Shown: positions 26,892-36,288 of the stretch, piece after piece
How the letters are laid out: each line of letters starts with the position of its first letter
Numbering within the stretch: the stretch's first letter is position 1
Origin: Collinsella sp. OM04-5
GTDB taxonomy: Bacteria; Actinomycetota; Coriobacteriia; Coriobacteriales; Coriobacteriaceae
NCBI RefSeq assembly: GCF_003439125.1
Contig: NZ_QSUU01000015.1
Coordinates: 14,020-65,007, forward strand
Length of the DNA stretch: 50,988 bases
Reading direction: 5' to 3'
Notes under the pieces: model-generated
Seen by the model: only the letters and a program-made list of their open reading frames with translations
The model's database searches: none
What the model was told of the DNA's origin: nothing
Translations under genes and position numbers: made by a program

Positions 26892-29372
26892 CTACTCCAC
26901 CGGCTTGAAGATGGTGGACTGGCCGAAGACGCTGCGGATGAGGGCTTTGGCCTCGTCCTCGGTCTGCGGGATGCTCGGGGCTGCACCCTGATGGCCGAAG
27001 GGGCCGCCCGCACCGGAGTTGGACTCCCAGGGAGCTGCAGGAGCGTCCTCCTCTTTGGGGGCAGTTGCAGCGGACTTGGGCGCGGACGCCGCACCCGGCA
27101 CGTCGAACGGAGACAGATCGTCCCCACCAGCATCGGCAACAAAACCGCCAACCATGGCATCGTCGTAGGGAACCTGCTCGGATTCCCATGGCGCAGACGG
27201 CGCGGCGGGCTGAGCCTTGGGAGCGGACGCGCGCTCGGGCGCTCGGGGCGCGGGCTCGGTCGGGAGCTTGCCCGTGGCAGGAGCGCCGGCGGGGTTGTCG
27301 GAGCGCAGCCAGGGGGCTTTGCCCAGGTCAGACGACTTGGGCGCGGGCGAGGCAGGCTTGGGCGCGGGTGTCGGAGCAGCCGGTTTGGCCATGACGGGCT
27401 TAGGCGCCGACGGGGTCGGCGCCGCTATCGGTGCTGCTTTTGGCTGCGTCGCGCTGGCGCTCGAGGATGCAGGGGCCGCCGAGGACACGGGTTGCGGGTC
27501 CGCAGATACCGCAGCCCGTGCAGATGGAGAATGCTCCTCATGTTGAGGAGCCGGCGTGCCACCCCCATCCAGGACATAGTCGACGGTACGACGACCGAAG
27601 ACCACACTGACTGTCGGCAGGACCACCGACTGCGTGTCGGCGCGTCCAAGCATCTTGATGGCAAAGGTCGAGCCCGCGGGGAACGAGACCGTGAGCCTGG
27701 AGCCGTCGTCAGCCGTGGCGCGGGCATTGAGCAAAAGCCCCGCGTAGGAAGCCTGACGCGCCTTGACACGCTCGACAACCTCGGCCCATTTGCGCTGCAG
27801 CTCTCCGGCATCCTCGACCGCGGGCGTCTCGGCAGTACCGGCGGCGGCAACCTGGGCGGCATTGTTGGACTGGGGCTTAGGTGCCGGAGCGGTGGCAGGC
27901 GCGGGAGCCGCAACGGGCTGAGGCGTCGGAGTCGGCGCAGGCTGAGGTGCAGGCGCTGCAGGCTTGGAAGCTGACACGGACGCAGAACGGGACGCAGGCT
28001 GGGCAGCCGGAACAGCAGCACCACGGTCCCAAGGCATACCGCCCTGGCGCGCGGACGTAGCAGCGGGGGCAGCGGATGCCGCCGGAGCGGCAGCACGAGC
28101 GCCCGAAATGAGCGTCGGCTGTTGGGCAGCAGCGGGTACGGATGCTGCAGGCGCGGCGGCCTGAGCAGCAGCCACGCTCGCCGGCACGGCGCCGTTGGCA
28201 ACCATGGCCTCCAAGCGGGCCACGCGCTCGGCCAATGCCTCAATCGTTAAATCGGCCTCGGGACGTGCCAGGCGCGTGCAGGCGATCTCGAGCACCAGGC
28301 GCACGTCGCTCGCGCCCCTCATCTCCAGTGCGGCATCGTCGAGCACCGTCAGCACACGGGCCAGGCGGTCGGCAGGATGCTCGCCAAAGGCAGCGGCCTC
28401 GGCAGCAAGCGCCTCGGCCTGCTCGGAGCCGCCCTCAAACAGCTCGGCACGGGCACCGGCAACGCAGGCAACGTACACGTCACGCACATGCGCCACCAGG
28501 TCGCGCGTCAGCTCCAGCAGGTCGTTTCCTTCCTCGACCTGCGCACGGATCAGTCCATAGAGCTCGGCAACATCGCGATCGGCAATGGCGCGGGAAAACT
28601 CGCCCAGAATCTGGTCCGAAACCTCGCCTAAAAGCGAGCGGGCGTCGTCCGCATGCACAGAACCGTTGCCAAAGACGCTCAGCTGCTCCAGCGTGGACAA
28701 CGCGTCGCGCATACCGCCCTTGGCATGGCGCGCCACGATAGCCAGCGCCTCATCGTCGTAATCGAAGCCCTCCTGCTCGCACACGTATGCCAGGCGACGC
28801 TCGATATCCTCGTTGCCGATGCGATGGAAATCGAAACGCTGGCAGCGCGAGAGGATGGTCTCCAGAATCTTTTGCGGGTCGGTGGTGCACAGCACAAAGA
28901 TCACGTGTGCCGGCGGCTCCTCGAGCGTCTTGAGCAGCGCGTTGAACGCCGCCGTCGTGAGCATGTGGACCTCGTCGATGATATAGATCTTGTACTTGCC
29001 GCGCACCGGGGCAAAGTTGACGGAGTTGATGATTTCCTCGCGCACATTGTCCACGCCCGTGCGGGAGGCGGCATCGAGCTCGTAGACATCGGGGTGGTTA
29101 CCCTCGGCAATGAGCTCGCACTCCTCGCAAGTACCGTCGGGCATGCAGCCGCTTGCACCCTCGGCGCGCGCCGCCTCGGCATTGCGGCACAGCAGCGCCT
29201 TGGCCAGAATGCGCGCCATGGTGGTCTTGCCCGTGCCGCGCGGTCCGCAGAACAGGTAGGCGTGGGACAGGCGCCCCTCGGTGATGGCGTGCTCGAGCGT
29301 CGAGACGATATGCTGCTGGCCCACCACGGAGTCAAAGGTGAGCGGGCGATACTTTCGGTACAACGATTCCAT
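26892..29372 (-). CDS. dnaX: DNA polymerase III subunits gamma/tau
   Basis: 826 residues. Clamp-loader ATPase of the replicative polymerase. The ATG at 29372 gives the conserved MESLYRKYRPLTF start. Walker A GPRGTGKT is near residue 45, a Cys-rich zinc site (GCMPDGTCEEC) near 77, the Walker B segment KIYIIDEVH near 125, sensor SRCQRFDF near 175, and the domain III region follows to about residue 370. After this come two long Ala/Pro-rich, low-complexity linkers (about 400-510 and 600-800) around a more conserved block (WAEVVERVKARQASYAGLLLNA). The long linkers make the protein larger than usual. No slippery frameshift site was identified. Confidence 0.95.
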   Translation of the reverse strand: MESLYRKYRPLTFDSVVGQQHIVSTLEHAITEGRLSHAYLFCGPRGTGKTTMARILAKALLCRNAEAARAEGASGCMPDGTCEECELIAEGNHPDVYELDAASRTGVDNVREEIINSVNFAPVRGKYKIYIIDEVHMLTTAAFNALLKTLEEPPAHVIFVLCTTDPQKILETILSRCQRFDFHRIGNEDIERRLAYVCEQEGFDYDDEALAIVARHAKGGMRDALSTLEQLSVFGNGSVHADDARSLLGEVSDQILGEFSRAIADRDVAELYGLIRAQVEEGNDLLELTRDLVAHVRDVYVACVAGARAELFEGGSEQAEALAAEAAAFGEHPADRLARVLTVLDDAALEMRGASDVRLVLEIACTRLARPEADLTIEALAERVARLEAMVANGAVPASVAAAQAAAPAASVPAAAQQPTLISGARAAAPAASAAPAATSARQGGMPWDRGAAVPAAQPASRSASVSASKPAAPAPQPAPTPTPQPVAAPAPATAPAPKPQSNNAAQVAAAGTAETPAVEDAGELQRKWAEVVERVKARQASYAGLLLNARATADDGSRLTVSFPAGSTFAIKMLGRADTQSVVLPTVSVVFGRRTVDYVLDGGGTPAPQHEEHSPSARAAVSADPQPVSSAAPASSSASATQPKAAPIAAPTPSAPKPVMAKPAAPTPAPKPASPAPKSSDLGKAPWLRSDNPAGAPATGKLPTEPAPRAPERASAPKAQPAAPSAPWESEQVPYDDAMVGGFVADAGGDDLSPFDVPGAASAPKSAATAPKEEDAPAAPWESNSGAGGPFGHQGAAPSIPQTEDEAKALIRSVFGQSTIFKPVE

Positions 29373-29488
29373 GGGTGCTCCCCGGGGTATACTGAGTCTT
29401 GTTGCCGCGGCGGCCATGCGGTCGCACGGCATACTGCATTCCATAATAACCCGTACGGCGAGCCCGCCGCGATAGGAGTCCAAAGAGC

Positions 29489-30205
29489 ATGGCAGACGCA
29501 GAGAGCAACCTCGTTCCCTCCGAAGCAGCCGACCAGGTCGAGGTCGCGCTCGAGGAGCAGGCCGCAGCCGACGACGGCATCCTGTACCTCAACGAGTACC
29601 AATACGAAAACGACCTCGTCACCGACTTCGCCCGCCTGGTCGCCTCGCCCAGGCGTCGCGGCTCGCTGTATGTCGCCGCGGCAATTGCCGCGCTGCTCGG
29701 TATTGGCATGCTGTTGGCCGGCGGTAACTGGATCAAGTTTGGCGTCGTCCTGATCGTATTCGGCGCCTTTTTGGCCTGGTGGAGCAAAAACCTGCACCAC
29801 ACCCTCGCCCGCGACTTTATCGACGCCGTTGAGGCCGACGAGTCCATGGGTGGCCGCTATCGCCGCGTCGCCGCCAACGAGGACGGCCTGATGGTTTGGG
29901 GCACGAGCGGCAAGTCGCAGTTCTTCCCGTTTGAAAAGCTCGACCACGTGCTCGACGGCGAGCGCATCTTTGTGGCCATGTTCGCCGACCAGGGCGTGAC
30001 GATCCCTAAGGACACCTTTGTCCGCGGCGATGCCGAGCAGTTCGGTCCCTTCCTTAAGGCGCGCATCAACAAAAAACTCCGCATCGAGACCAAACGCAAG
30101 AAGATGAAGGCAGAAAAGGCCGCTGCCGAAGCAAAACAGGGCGACAAGCCCCAGGAGACCAAGGGCAAGCAGCGCAAGCAGAAGAAGAGCAAGAAGAAGC
30201 GGTAG
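29489..30205 (+). CDS. YcxB-like membrane protein
   Basis: 238 residues, divergent from dnaX. It has an acidic N-terminus, two adjacent transmembrane helices (residues 55-95, RGSLYVAAAIAALLGIGML and KFGVVLIVFGAFLAWW), and a soluble domain of about 90 residues of the YcxB-like type (GKSQFFPFEKLDHVLDGERIFVAMF, IPKDTF). The C-terminal 45 residues are almost only Lys, Glu, Ala and Arg, ending KKSKKKR, and may contact nucleic acid or ribosomes. Function unknown. Confidence 0.75.
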   Translation: MADAESNLVPSEAADQVEVALEEQAAADDGILYLNEYQYENDLVTDFARLVASPRRRGSLYVAAAIAALLGIGMLLAGGNWIKFGVVLIVFGAFLAWWSKNLHHTLARDFIDAVEADESMGGRYRRVAANEDGLMVWGTSGKSQFFPFEKLDHVLDGERIFVAMFADQGVTIPKDTFVRGDAEQFGPFLKARINKKLRIETKRKKMKAEKAAAEAKQGDKPQETKGKQRKQKKSKKKR

Positions 30206-30233
30206 GCCGGCCGACACCGAAGGCGCCTCGTCC

Positions 30234-30273
30234 CGCGCCCGATTCCGGGCCGGGGCGCCTGGAATCGGGCGCG
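30234..30273. terminator. 13-bp perfect hairpin between convergent genes
   Basis: CGCGCCCGATTCC (30234-30246) and GGAATCGGGCGCG (30261-30273) form a perfect stem with a 14-nt GC-rich loop. It is placed between the convergent YcxB-like gene and the ABC-associated gene at 30311. There is no strong U-tract. Confidence 0.6.
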
Positions 30274-30310
30274 CGTACCGCCAATGGACCCGTTTTGCCT
30301 TGCTCTCGAG

Positions 30311-30979
30311 CTATTTCACTTCAAACCTTAAGAGCCTCCGCTCCGGCAGATCGGTCATCTTCATCGTGTAAGTCCCGGGAAATGCTTTCTCAAAACGGAC
30401 GGTCTCGTAACCTTCGAAATAGTCGTTGGTGTTCTGCATCATAAATGGGACGAGCAACTCGTTTTCTGCCCCAACCTCCACGGCAAACGCAGCAGAGCCG
30501 CCAAGGACCGGCATGGCTTGCGTTATCAGATCGGTATTGACTACAAAATCATAGTTTGGCGCAGACTCCGGAACCAGATGCCAAACATACGCTTTGATTC
30601 CACCGTCGATATTATCCCTATTTCTGACACGCATCTTTACGGCGATAACGCACGTGATGTCGGCATCCTTCAGTCTCGTTTTCGTATCCACGGTGCCATA
30701 TTTTGAATAATCGTCATGTGCTCGTTTGAGATACTCGCGCGGCGTGAGCAACTCTGCCCCGTCTATGCAAAACGAATACCCATCAGTCACCACATCCTTC
30801 GACCCCAGAAACGCTCCATCCATCGAGAGCCATTCGCCCTCCGCGTAATATTTCTCAGGAATGACCGTCCGGTTCCCGTTAACGACGCTCACCCTCATGC
30901 CCGCAAGGCCGGCAGCAGCACAGCAAAAAAGCGCGAGCGCCGATCTTCTCGTCCACAGGGTCTTCTTCATCGCGCTCAC
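30311..30979 (-). CDS. membrane-anchored/exported protein of an ABC operon (DUF5028-like)
   Basis: 222 residues from a GTG that overlaps the stop of the ABC ATPase gene (GTGA); an ATG nine bases later is also possible. The N-terminus has basic residues and one hydrophobic helix (SALALFCCAAAGLAGMRVSVV), so the rest lies outside the membrane. The outer part is beta-rich (TCVIAVKMRVRN, ETVRFEKAFPGTYTMKMTD) and resembles proteins found beside bacteriocin-type ABC systems (I think DUF5028). A likely role is accessory or immunity protein of the transporter; this is inferred from position. Confidence 0.6.
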   Translation of the reverse strand: MSAMKKTLWTRRSALALFCCAAAGLAGMRVSVVNGNRTVIPEKYYAEGEWLSMDGAFLGSKDVVTDGYSFCIDGAELLTPREYLKRAHDDYSKYGTVDTKTRLKDADITCVIAVKMRVRNRDNIDGGIKAYVWHLVPESAPNYDFVVNTDLITQAMPVLGGSAAFAVEVGAENELLVPFMMQNTNDYFEGYETVRFEKAFPGTYTMKMTDLPERRLLRFEVK

Positions 30980-31620
30980 GACCTTTCCCGAACTTTCACA
31001 ACGGCACCGTCGCGCATGCAGTAAACCCGATCGGCCAGTTCCTCGAGCACCTCTCCGTCATGGCTGGACAGAAGGACCTCACGACCCGTTGATGCCGCCA
31101 TCGCCACAACGCGCTTGAGCATTTCAACGCCCGCTTCGTCGAGGGCATTCGTTGGCTCATCGAGAACAAGCAGCTTCGGCTTCTCCATAATTGCCGCAGC
31201 TATCCCCAGACGCTGCTTCATCCCAAGCGAGTATGCTCGGAACTTCTTTTTTTCGTCTGCATCGAGCCCCACGAGCCGCAGGGCAGAGCGAATGTCCTCG
31301 GGGGTGGCAACGCCCTTGATCTGAGCGATGAGCTTCAGATTGTCGTAGCCAGACAGATATCCCAAAAAGGAAGGCGCCTCGATCAACATCCCCAGACTCG
31401 GCGGGAACGAGATGTCCGCCCCAAGCCTTTGGCCATCGATAGAGATTTCGCCTTCGGTAGGCTTGATCAACCCGCAAACCGCTCGCATGAGCATGGTCTT
31501 ACCCGAACCGTTTATCCCCTGAAGCCCGACCACAGTCCCAGGGTCAACCTCGATGGACACGTTGCGCAGGACATCGTTTTTACCCATGCGCTTCGATACG
31601 CCCCTTACGATCACACTCAT
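30976..31620 (-). CDS. ABC transporter ATP-binding protein
   Basis: 214 residues. Walker A GINGSGKT near 37-44, signature SLGMKQRLGIAAA near 130, Walker B LLVLDEPTNALD, and SSHD switch His. The ATG at 31620 follows AAGGGGGACAAG and overlaps the stop of the permease gene. It belongs to a four-gene overlapping unit with two permeases and an exported protein, an arrangement typical of lantibiotic or bacteriocin self-protection or export systems of the ABC-2 class. Confidence 0.93.
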   Translation of the reverse strand: MSVIVRGVSKRMGKNDVLRNVSIEVDPGTVVGLQGINGSGKTMLMRAVCGLIKPTEGEISIDGQRLGADISFPPSLGMLIEAPSFLGYLSGYDNLKLIAQIKGVATPEDIRSALRLVGLDADEKKKFRAYSLGMKQRLGIAAAIMEKPKLLVLDEPTNALDEAGVEMLKRVVAMAASTGREVLLSSHDGEVLEELADRVYCMRDGAVVKVRERS

Positions 31621-32453
31621 ATCTTGTCCCCCTTTTCTATAAGGTCGGCCCTTCGAAACCACAGTCCACCCAACGATAGGCATAACGACATAAGCCCAAT
31701 TGATGACAAGACACTCGAGCCCGCCGCGATTCCCTCTTTGACAATTCCACCCCAGCGCAACAGCATCAAGGCGTTACCCAATAGCGCCCAATGTCGTGCA
31801 TATGCCGAGCAGATCAGGTAGCTCATTAAAACCACAAACGAGACTGACGACCCAAGCACAAACCCAACCGCTGCCTGCGCAAACGCAAGCGCCTCAAAAG
31901 CAAATAAGAGACCTATGAAAAACGGCAGCGCATCTGCCTCGGCAGCTTTGAGAAACCACGGCGCCAAATTAGCCAGTTGAAGCGACTCACCATGAATGAC
32001 CGCGCTGAACGAGGAGCTCACCACCAAGCTCCAAATCACAACAGAGCAAACCACCACGAGCAGTGAAAATGCCGTTACTGCCGCCACCAAGATAAAACGC
32101 GAGACCCACCAAAGGGTTCTTGCCCGGCATCGAACAAGCGCTTGCAAACCAAACCCGTGCAACGATTCGGTCGGATAGTCGAGTGTTGTATAGAGAATAA
32201 GCAGAATGAGAAATAGCCATCCTAGCGGAGGCACAAACATGACCCCGGGCCTAGGCTCAAACGGAGCAGATCCGGCAAACACGAGCGCAAGATTATCCGC
32301 AAACCCCAAGGTATCCGTTCTAACCCCATACACAGAAGACAATCCGTAGGCGTACACCAAGTTCGCAACGGTCACTGCCGCAATTGCAATAAAAGTGATG
32401 ATGTTCTTCTTCAAAACGGTCCTCAGGTCCGCGGCGACCAGCCTAAACAGCAT
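31617..32453 (-). CDS. ABC-2-type permease, second subunit
   Basis: 278 residues with about six hydrophobic helices (for example KNIITFIAIAAVTVANLVYAY, LGWLFLILLILY, FILVAAVTAFSLLVVVCSVV). It starts in TGATG, overlapping the stop of the first permease gene, and ends overlapping the ATPase start. It presumably pairs with the other permease to form the membrane pore. Substrate unknown. Confidence 0.85.
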   Translation of the reverse strand: MLFRLVAADLRTVLKKNIITFIAIAAVTVANLVYAYGLSSVYGVRTDTLGFADNLALVFAGSAPFEPRPGVMFVPPLGWLFLILLILYTTLDYPTESLHGFGLQALVRCRARTLWWVSRFILVAAVTAFSLLVVVCSVVIWSLVVSSSFSAVIHGESLQLANLAPWFLKAAEADALPFFIGLLFAFEALAFAQAAVGFVLGSSVSFVVLMSYLICSAYARHWALLGNALMLLRWGGIVKEGIAAGSSVLSSIGLMSLCLSLGGLWFRRADLIEKGDKI

Positions 32454-33334
32454 CAGACCACCTCGCGTCTTTTCCACGCCCCAGAAAAAGCCAACGAAGC
32501 AAGGGTCAATAATATGATTTCCGCAAAACCGGCTCGAATGTCTGGCCAGTTATTCAGCGATTCCGACCTGATGCTGTTGAGGATATTGCAGTTAAACCCC
32601 ACACAAGCCATTACGCCGAAGATCCAGCCATTTGCAAAATGCCACGCAACCATTAGCAGATACGGGACAATTATCGCTTTGATTCTGCTACGAAACAAAA
32701 TTGAGAAGCCAGTTACAGCCATGGATAAAGTCCCGAGCGTGACAGCATCGAACAGCGTGTATGCGAGCACATATGACAAAGGATGCGAATAAAATAGACC
32801 GGAGAAGTAGCTATGCAGGTAAAGTCCTACGTAAGTCGACTCATCGACCCGAGGAAGATACGCAGGAAAAAGCATCGAGACGATCAGGAAATTGACGAGC
32901 AGAGGAATGGCAGTCACTGTAAACGCGGAGAGGAAAGCAGACAGCATCTTTACGTTCACGTACGCCTTTCTGGAAACGCGCGTGCATATCTGCATGTCAT
33001 AACCACTCAAACGCTCAAAGAGACACGACCAAGATCCAGCCAACATTGCAAGCAGGGGCAGTGCATAGAAAAACACCGACGCAGACAGTGGCGCGTTCGC
33101 GCTCACAACAATCCAGTTACCGAAGCTGCTTTCACGTGTTTGACCGAGATAATTTTCGGCTTGCACGCCAACGCCGTAACCAAAAGAAAGAAGGTTGTGG
33201 CGCTCTTTTTCCAAATTTGCCCACGGCTCCAGCGCGGCAGCTATTGCAACTGCGACCGCAATCAAGAGAGCAAGGATAAAAGCTGGACGTCTAATCGTTT
33301 TCGACAGTTCGTATCTTGCGAGCTTTTGGTTCAT
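32453..33334 (-). CDS. ABC-2-type permease, first subunit
   Basis: 293 residues, with ATG after a very strong GGGAGGAGGACGT site. It contains a first helix (RPAFILALLIAVAVAIAAAL), a large outer loop (residues 45-100), and about five further helices. It is similar in layout to the next permease. It lies 54 bp downstream of a gene for a small secreted protein, which links the transporter to that product. Confidence 0.83.
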   Translation of the reverse strand: MNQKLARYELSKTIRRPAFILALLIAVAVAIAAALEPWANLEKERHNLLSFGYGVGVQAENYLGQTRESSFGNWIVVSANAPLSASVFFYALPLLAMLAGSWSCLFERLSGYDMQICTRVSRKAYVNVKMLSAFLSAFTVTAIPLLVNFLIVSMLFPAYLPRVDESTYVGLYLHSYFSGLFYSHPLSYVLAYTLFDAVTLGTLSMAVTGFSILFRSRIKAIIVPYLLMVAWHFANGWIFGVMACVGFNCNILNSIRSESLNNWPDIRAGFAEIILLTLASLAFSGAWKRREVV

Positions 33335-33388
33335 ACGTCCTCCTCCCCCTTCCGACCCAGAAAGCCGGAAGGGAGCCATTTCAAACAA

Positions 33389-33901
33389 CTATGCGGGAAG
33401 CTTGTGAAAATGCCCGACGCAGTCGGGGCTCCATACACCAATAACAGTGCCGTAGCCAGACTCCGCCCATGCAGTCAGTCGCGCCGCAGATCGCCCGTTC
33501 TCACGGACGAGGTTATACATTTCCCACTGTCCCTTGTGATTCGAACGATACGTTCCCTGAGTACAATTCATGCTGCCGCTACCGCTTGTGTTATACGCAC
33601 CGTCTGTATATAACCGAAGCGGATTTCCCGTATGGCCCTGGATATCCAGATAGAGCGATGAGGAATCATCCTTTTGACGGTAGCCAGTTGCACTCGTCCC
33701 GGCACATTGAAAACTAAATGCCTTATCGGCATTGTTCGTACAGGTCGTAATTCCCGTATCGGCGTTTTGAGTAATGCTGGAAACCTGAGAGGTGTCAAAC
33801 TCCTCTTGTGCAAACGATGCAGCGGGAACCCCTAGGGACAGACCAGCTGCAATCACCAAGCCGACTCCGATTCGAGCAATAGCGCTCCTTGGCTTAATCA
33901 T
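33389..33901 (-). CDS. secreted small protein of the WSPDS type, putative bacteriocin-like product
   Basis: 170 residues. A Sec signal peptide (IARIGVGLVIAAGLSLGVPAASFA) is followed by a Ser/Thr/Gly/Asn-rich exported domain with four Cys (TTCTNN, FQCAG, MNCTQ, SPDCVG), SATGYRQKDDSSSLYLDI and the C-terminal GVWSPDCVGHF. This pattern resembles small secreted proteins (YRxKD ... VWSPDS) that sit beside two-permease ABC systems in Firmicutes and Actinobacteria. I recall the pattern but cannot prove the family. The ATG at 33901 follows GGAGAAGG; a TTG 12 bp upstream was rejected. It heads the ABC operon. Confidence 0.7.
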   Translation of the reverse strand: MIKPRSAIARIGVGLVIAAGLSLGVPAASFAQEEFDTSQVSSITQNADTGITTCTNNADKAFSFQCAGTSATGYRQKDDSSSLYLDIQGHTGNPLRLYTDGAYNTSGSGSMNCTQGTYRSNHKGQWEMYNLVRENGRSAARLTAWAESGYGTVIGVWSPDCVGHFHKLPA

Positions 33902-34010
33902 GGCCTTCTCCAATCAAAAGCGGTTAACAATGCGTCGACGCACGGCAACCTTCGCATGAATAGAGAAAGATGTCTGTAAACACCCGCTATTGAGTTGATT
34001 GCTCAGGCGT

Positions 34011-36146
34011 TTACACGTTATTTACCTGCGATAACAATAAAATTAGCTCCGCCTTATTCTTGATCTTCAACTGGCGGTAAGATGCAGACCGCAGCGCTTG
34101 CACCGTAGATGCAGCGTAACCGACATCCTCCGCAATGGCCTTTGTCGTTGCCCCCTCTGCCGTCATCAGCAAAATTTGCGACTGAACATCAGAAAGGGAG
34201 CGCGACGTAAGCAGGGCCAGCTGGCGCACGCGGGCCGTTTCGGTGGACCCGTTCGCCCGGTACTCCAAGACGGCCTTCTCGTCCTCAACCGAGCGGGCGA
34301 GCGCGATGTGCGTAACGAACATGGGCACAGACCAGCAAACAATCACCGTTGCCACGACGACATTGACAGCCGAACTTTGCCCCAACAACGACGCGAGGAA
34401 CAACGGCTCGAAAACCGTCAGATCCTGCACCATATTGAGCAAGACAGCCCAAACAGGAGCCGTCGCCCCGAAGCAAAGCATCCATATCCCAAGCATTTTG
34501 CGCTGCGGACAGCTTCGCATCACTATATATGTGAGCAGCACCCCCGTCAGCACCGCAAGTCCATGGATTCGCCCCCTAGCGACCGCATAGATTAAGGCAA
34601 CCATGCCCATTGACACCAACGGCACGATAGCCCGAGCATGGGCATGCACCTTAAACGGACGCAGCCCAACAGCGAGCGAAGCCGTAGACGCCACGCCGCA
34701 AAACAGGACCGGCACAGCCATCAACGGAACGCGTATGCACATCAATGCCGCGATATAGATAAAAGACCATTCCACAGCAGATAGCACCGCCCATACGTAC
34801 GGGCTTCCGAGCCAAATCGCTTCACCCGCTCTATCCAGCGCAGCGCCACGATTCGCTTTTCCACCCGCGTAGCGTAGCGACAGAAGCAGTCCGAGACCCA
34901 ATGCGTAGCTTAAGAGGGAAAAGGCGACAGCCCGCGAAACACCGGACCCCCAATCGCTATCCGCCATTACCAAGGGCCCCGCCGCAAGGAGGATAAAGAA
35001 TAATGTGAGCAGGTATCGAAACAGCCGGCGCGTTCGAGCTGATGCCACTATATCGTCAGCATGCCGCTGCGGTAGCTCATGCCCTACAGTATCGCCCTCA
35101 CCCGCAAACAGCGCCACGAGCTCGCGTGAGCCCGCAACCGACGCCTTCCCGTATGCTCGGTGAAGCGTTGTTCTCACCGTCGATGGCTTCGTATCCGTCT
35201 CCTTGGCAATTTCCGCCGGCGTTTTCCCTTTGAGCAGCAGTCGAACAAACTGCTCTTCTCTAGGCGACAGGGCGGGGGAAAACGCCCCCGCATCGAATGG
35301 GTCGGACGCACAGGCGATATCCGAATTGTTGTCCCGTTTCCCCCTTAGCAACATGCATACGAAGGCAGCAGCGATAACGGACCCCATCGCCAGCAATGCA
35401 ATGACCACGGCATCGCTTGCGAAGTATGCCGCCTCAACAGCCGGAATAAGACCAATAGGAACTGCTACGAGCACAGAACAGGCAAACACGTCGCGCCGCC
35501 CATGGCCAAAGGCACGAGGGCGGCAAAACGGCGGGGCCACAGTCAATGCGAGATAGACCAACGGAATTAAAAGCGCAAGGCCAATTGACGCGGCCGTTAC
35601 AGGGGGCATCCCCCATGGCTCGGGAACGACTCTCCATGAAACTCGACAGCAAAACAGCAGGCAAGACATGACGGCTATTGTTTCTGTAAAAATCGCGTCC
35701 TGCGGGTGACGAGTTTCCCTTTCGTCAGTCCGTGTCGACCTCTGCGTCAAAGGAGAGTCCGCCGTGCCCCAAATAACATATGAGAGAAGCAGCGACCCAA
35801 CAAAGCACGAGACACACGAAACGCCATGTAACAACCAAATCGGTGCAAACACGATTGGAATAGAGTCTCCGCGAGCATAGAAAGCCAGGTCGGCCCATTC
35901 GGGAACCGTTGCAATAACACCAAGGAAAACACCGATGGCACCGAGATGCCTCGGCCTTCTCATTCCCCCCTTGCATAGCGCAGCACCATGAACAAACGCC
36001 GCGAGGCATGCGCCCAGGATAACGAGCCAGGTCATTGCACCTGACGCTAGGCCGATTGAAGATGAAAACCGGTGATAAGGGGTGACCGCCATTACGACAA
36101 GCGCAATGGCGCAGGCAGACGTAGCAGAACGGCGGGAAAAAAGCAT
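34011..36146 (-). CDS. membrane regulator with two LuxR-type HTH domains (TM-HTH-TM-HTH)
   Basis: 711 residues. The N-terminal half has several hydrophobic helices (residues 10-265), followed by a LuxR/GerE DNA-binding domain (about 291-347, LSPREEQFVRLLLKGKTPAE). The second half repeats the plan: about eight helices (370-630) and a second, more diverged LuxR HTH at the C-terminus (about 645-708, SLSDVQSQILLMTAEGAT). Coriobacteriia commonly encode single membrane-LuxR proteins, but a fused tandem is unusual. The ATG follows GGAGGCCAT. It lies upstream of, and is codirectional with, the secreted protein/ABC unit and probably regulates it in response to a membrane signal. Confidence 0.85.
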   Translation of the reverse strand: MLFSRRSATSACAIALVVMAVTPYHRFSSSIGLASGAMTWLVILGACLAAFVHGAALCKGGMRRPRHLGAIGVFLGVIATVPEWADLAFYARGDSIPIVFAPIWLLHGVSCVSCFVGSLLLSYVIWGTADSPLTQRSTRTDERETRHPQDAIFTETIAVMSCLLFCCRVSWRVVPEPWGMPPVTAASIGLALLIPLVYLALTVAPPFCRPRAFGHGRRDVFACSVLVAVPIGLIPAVEAAYFASDAVVIALLAMGSVIAAAFVCMLLRGKRDNNSDIACASDPFDAGAFSPALSPREEQFVRLLLKGKTPAEIAKETDTKPSTVRTTLHRAYGKASVAGSRELVALFAGEGDTVGHELPQRHADDIVASARTRRLFRYLLTLFFILLAAGPLVMADSDWGSGVSRAVAFSLLSYALGLGLLLSLRYAGGKANRGAALDRAGEAIWLGSPYVWAVLSAVEWSFIYIAALMCIRVPLMAVPVLFCGVASTASLAVGLRPFKVHAHARAIVPLVSMGMVALIYAVARGRIHGLAVLTGVLLTYIVMRSCPQRKMLGIWMLCFGATAPVWAVLLNMVQDLTVFEPLFLASLLGQSSAVNVVVATVIVCWSVPMFVTHIALARSVEDEKAVLEYRANGSTETARVRQLALLTSRSLSDVQSQILLMTAEGATTKAIAEDVGYAASTVQALRSASYRQLKIKNKAELILLLSQVNNV

Positions 36147-36288
36147 ATGGCCTCCATAGCATGTCATTATATCGCTCGATCCGCTCATCTATCTCCATGC
36201 CCACACCGGCCAACATCAACGATTCACGCTAACTCCAATCCGAGCCAGGTCACGGTCCGGCTTTTGTCCGCAGCCCCCGCCCCAAAGC

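Noticed and set aside
29373..29488. signal recognition particle RNA upstream of dnaX
   Set aside because: SRP RNA is often near dnaX, but the conserved GGUCAGG...GGAAGCAGC loop is not present on either strand here.
28901..30217. 438-residue minus-strand frame spanning dnaX start and the YcxB-like gene
   Set aside because: Covers two divergent genes in other frames; the predicted protein has no family features.
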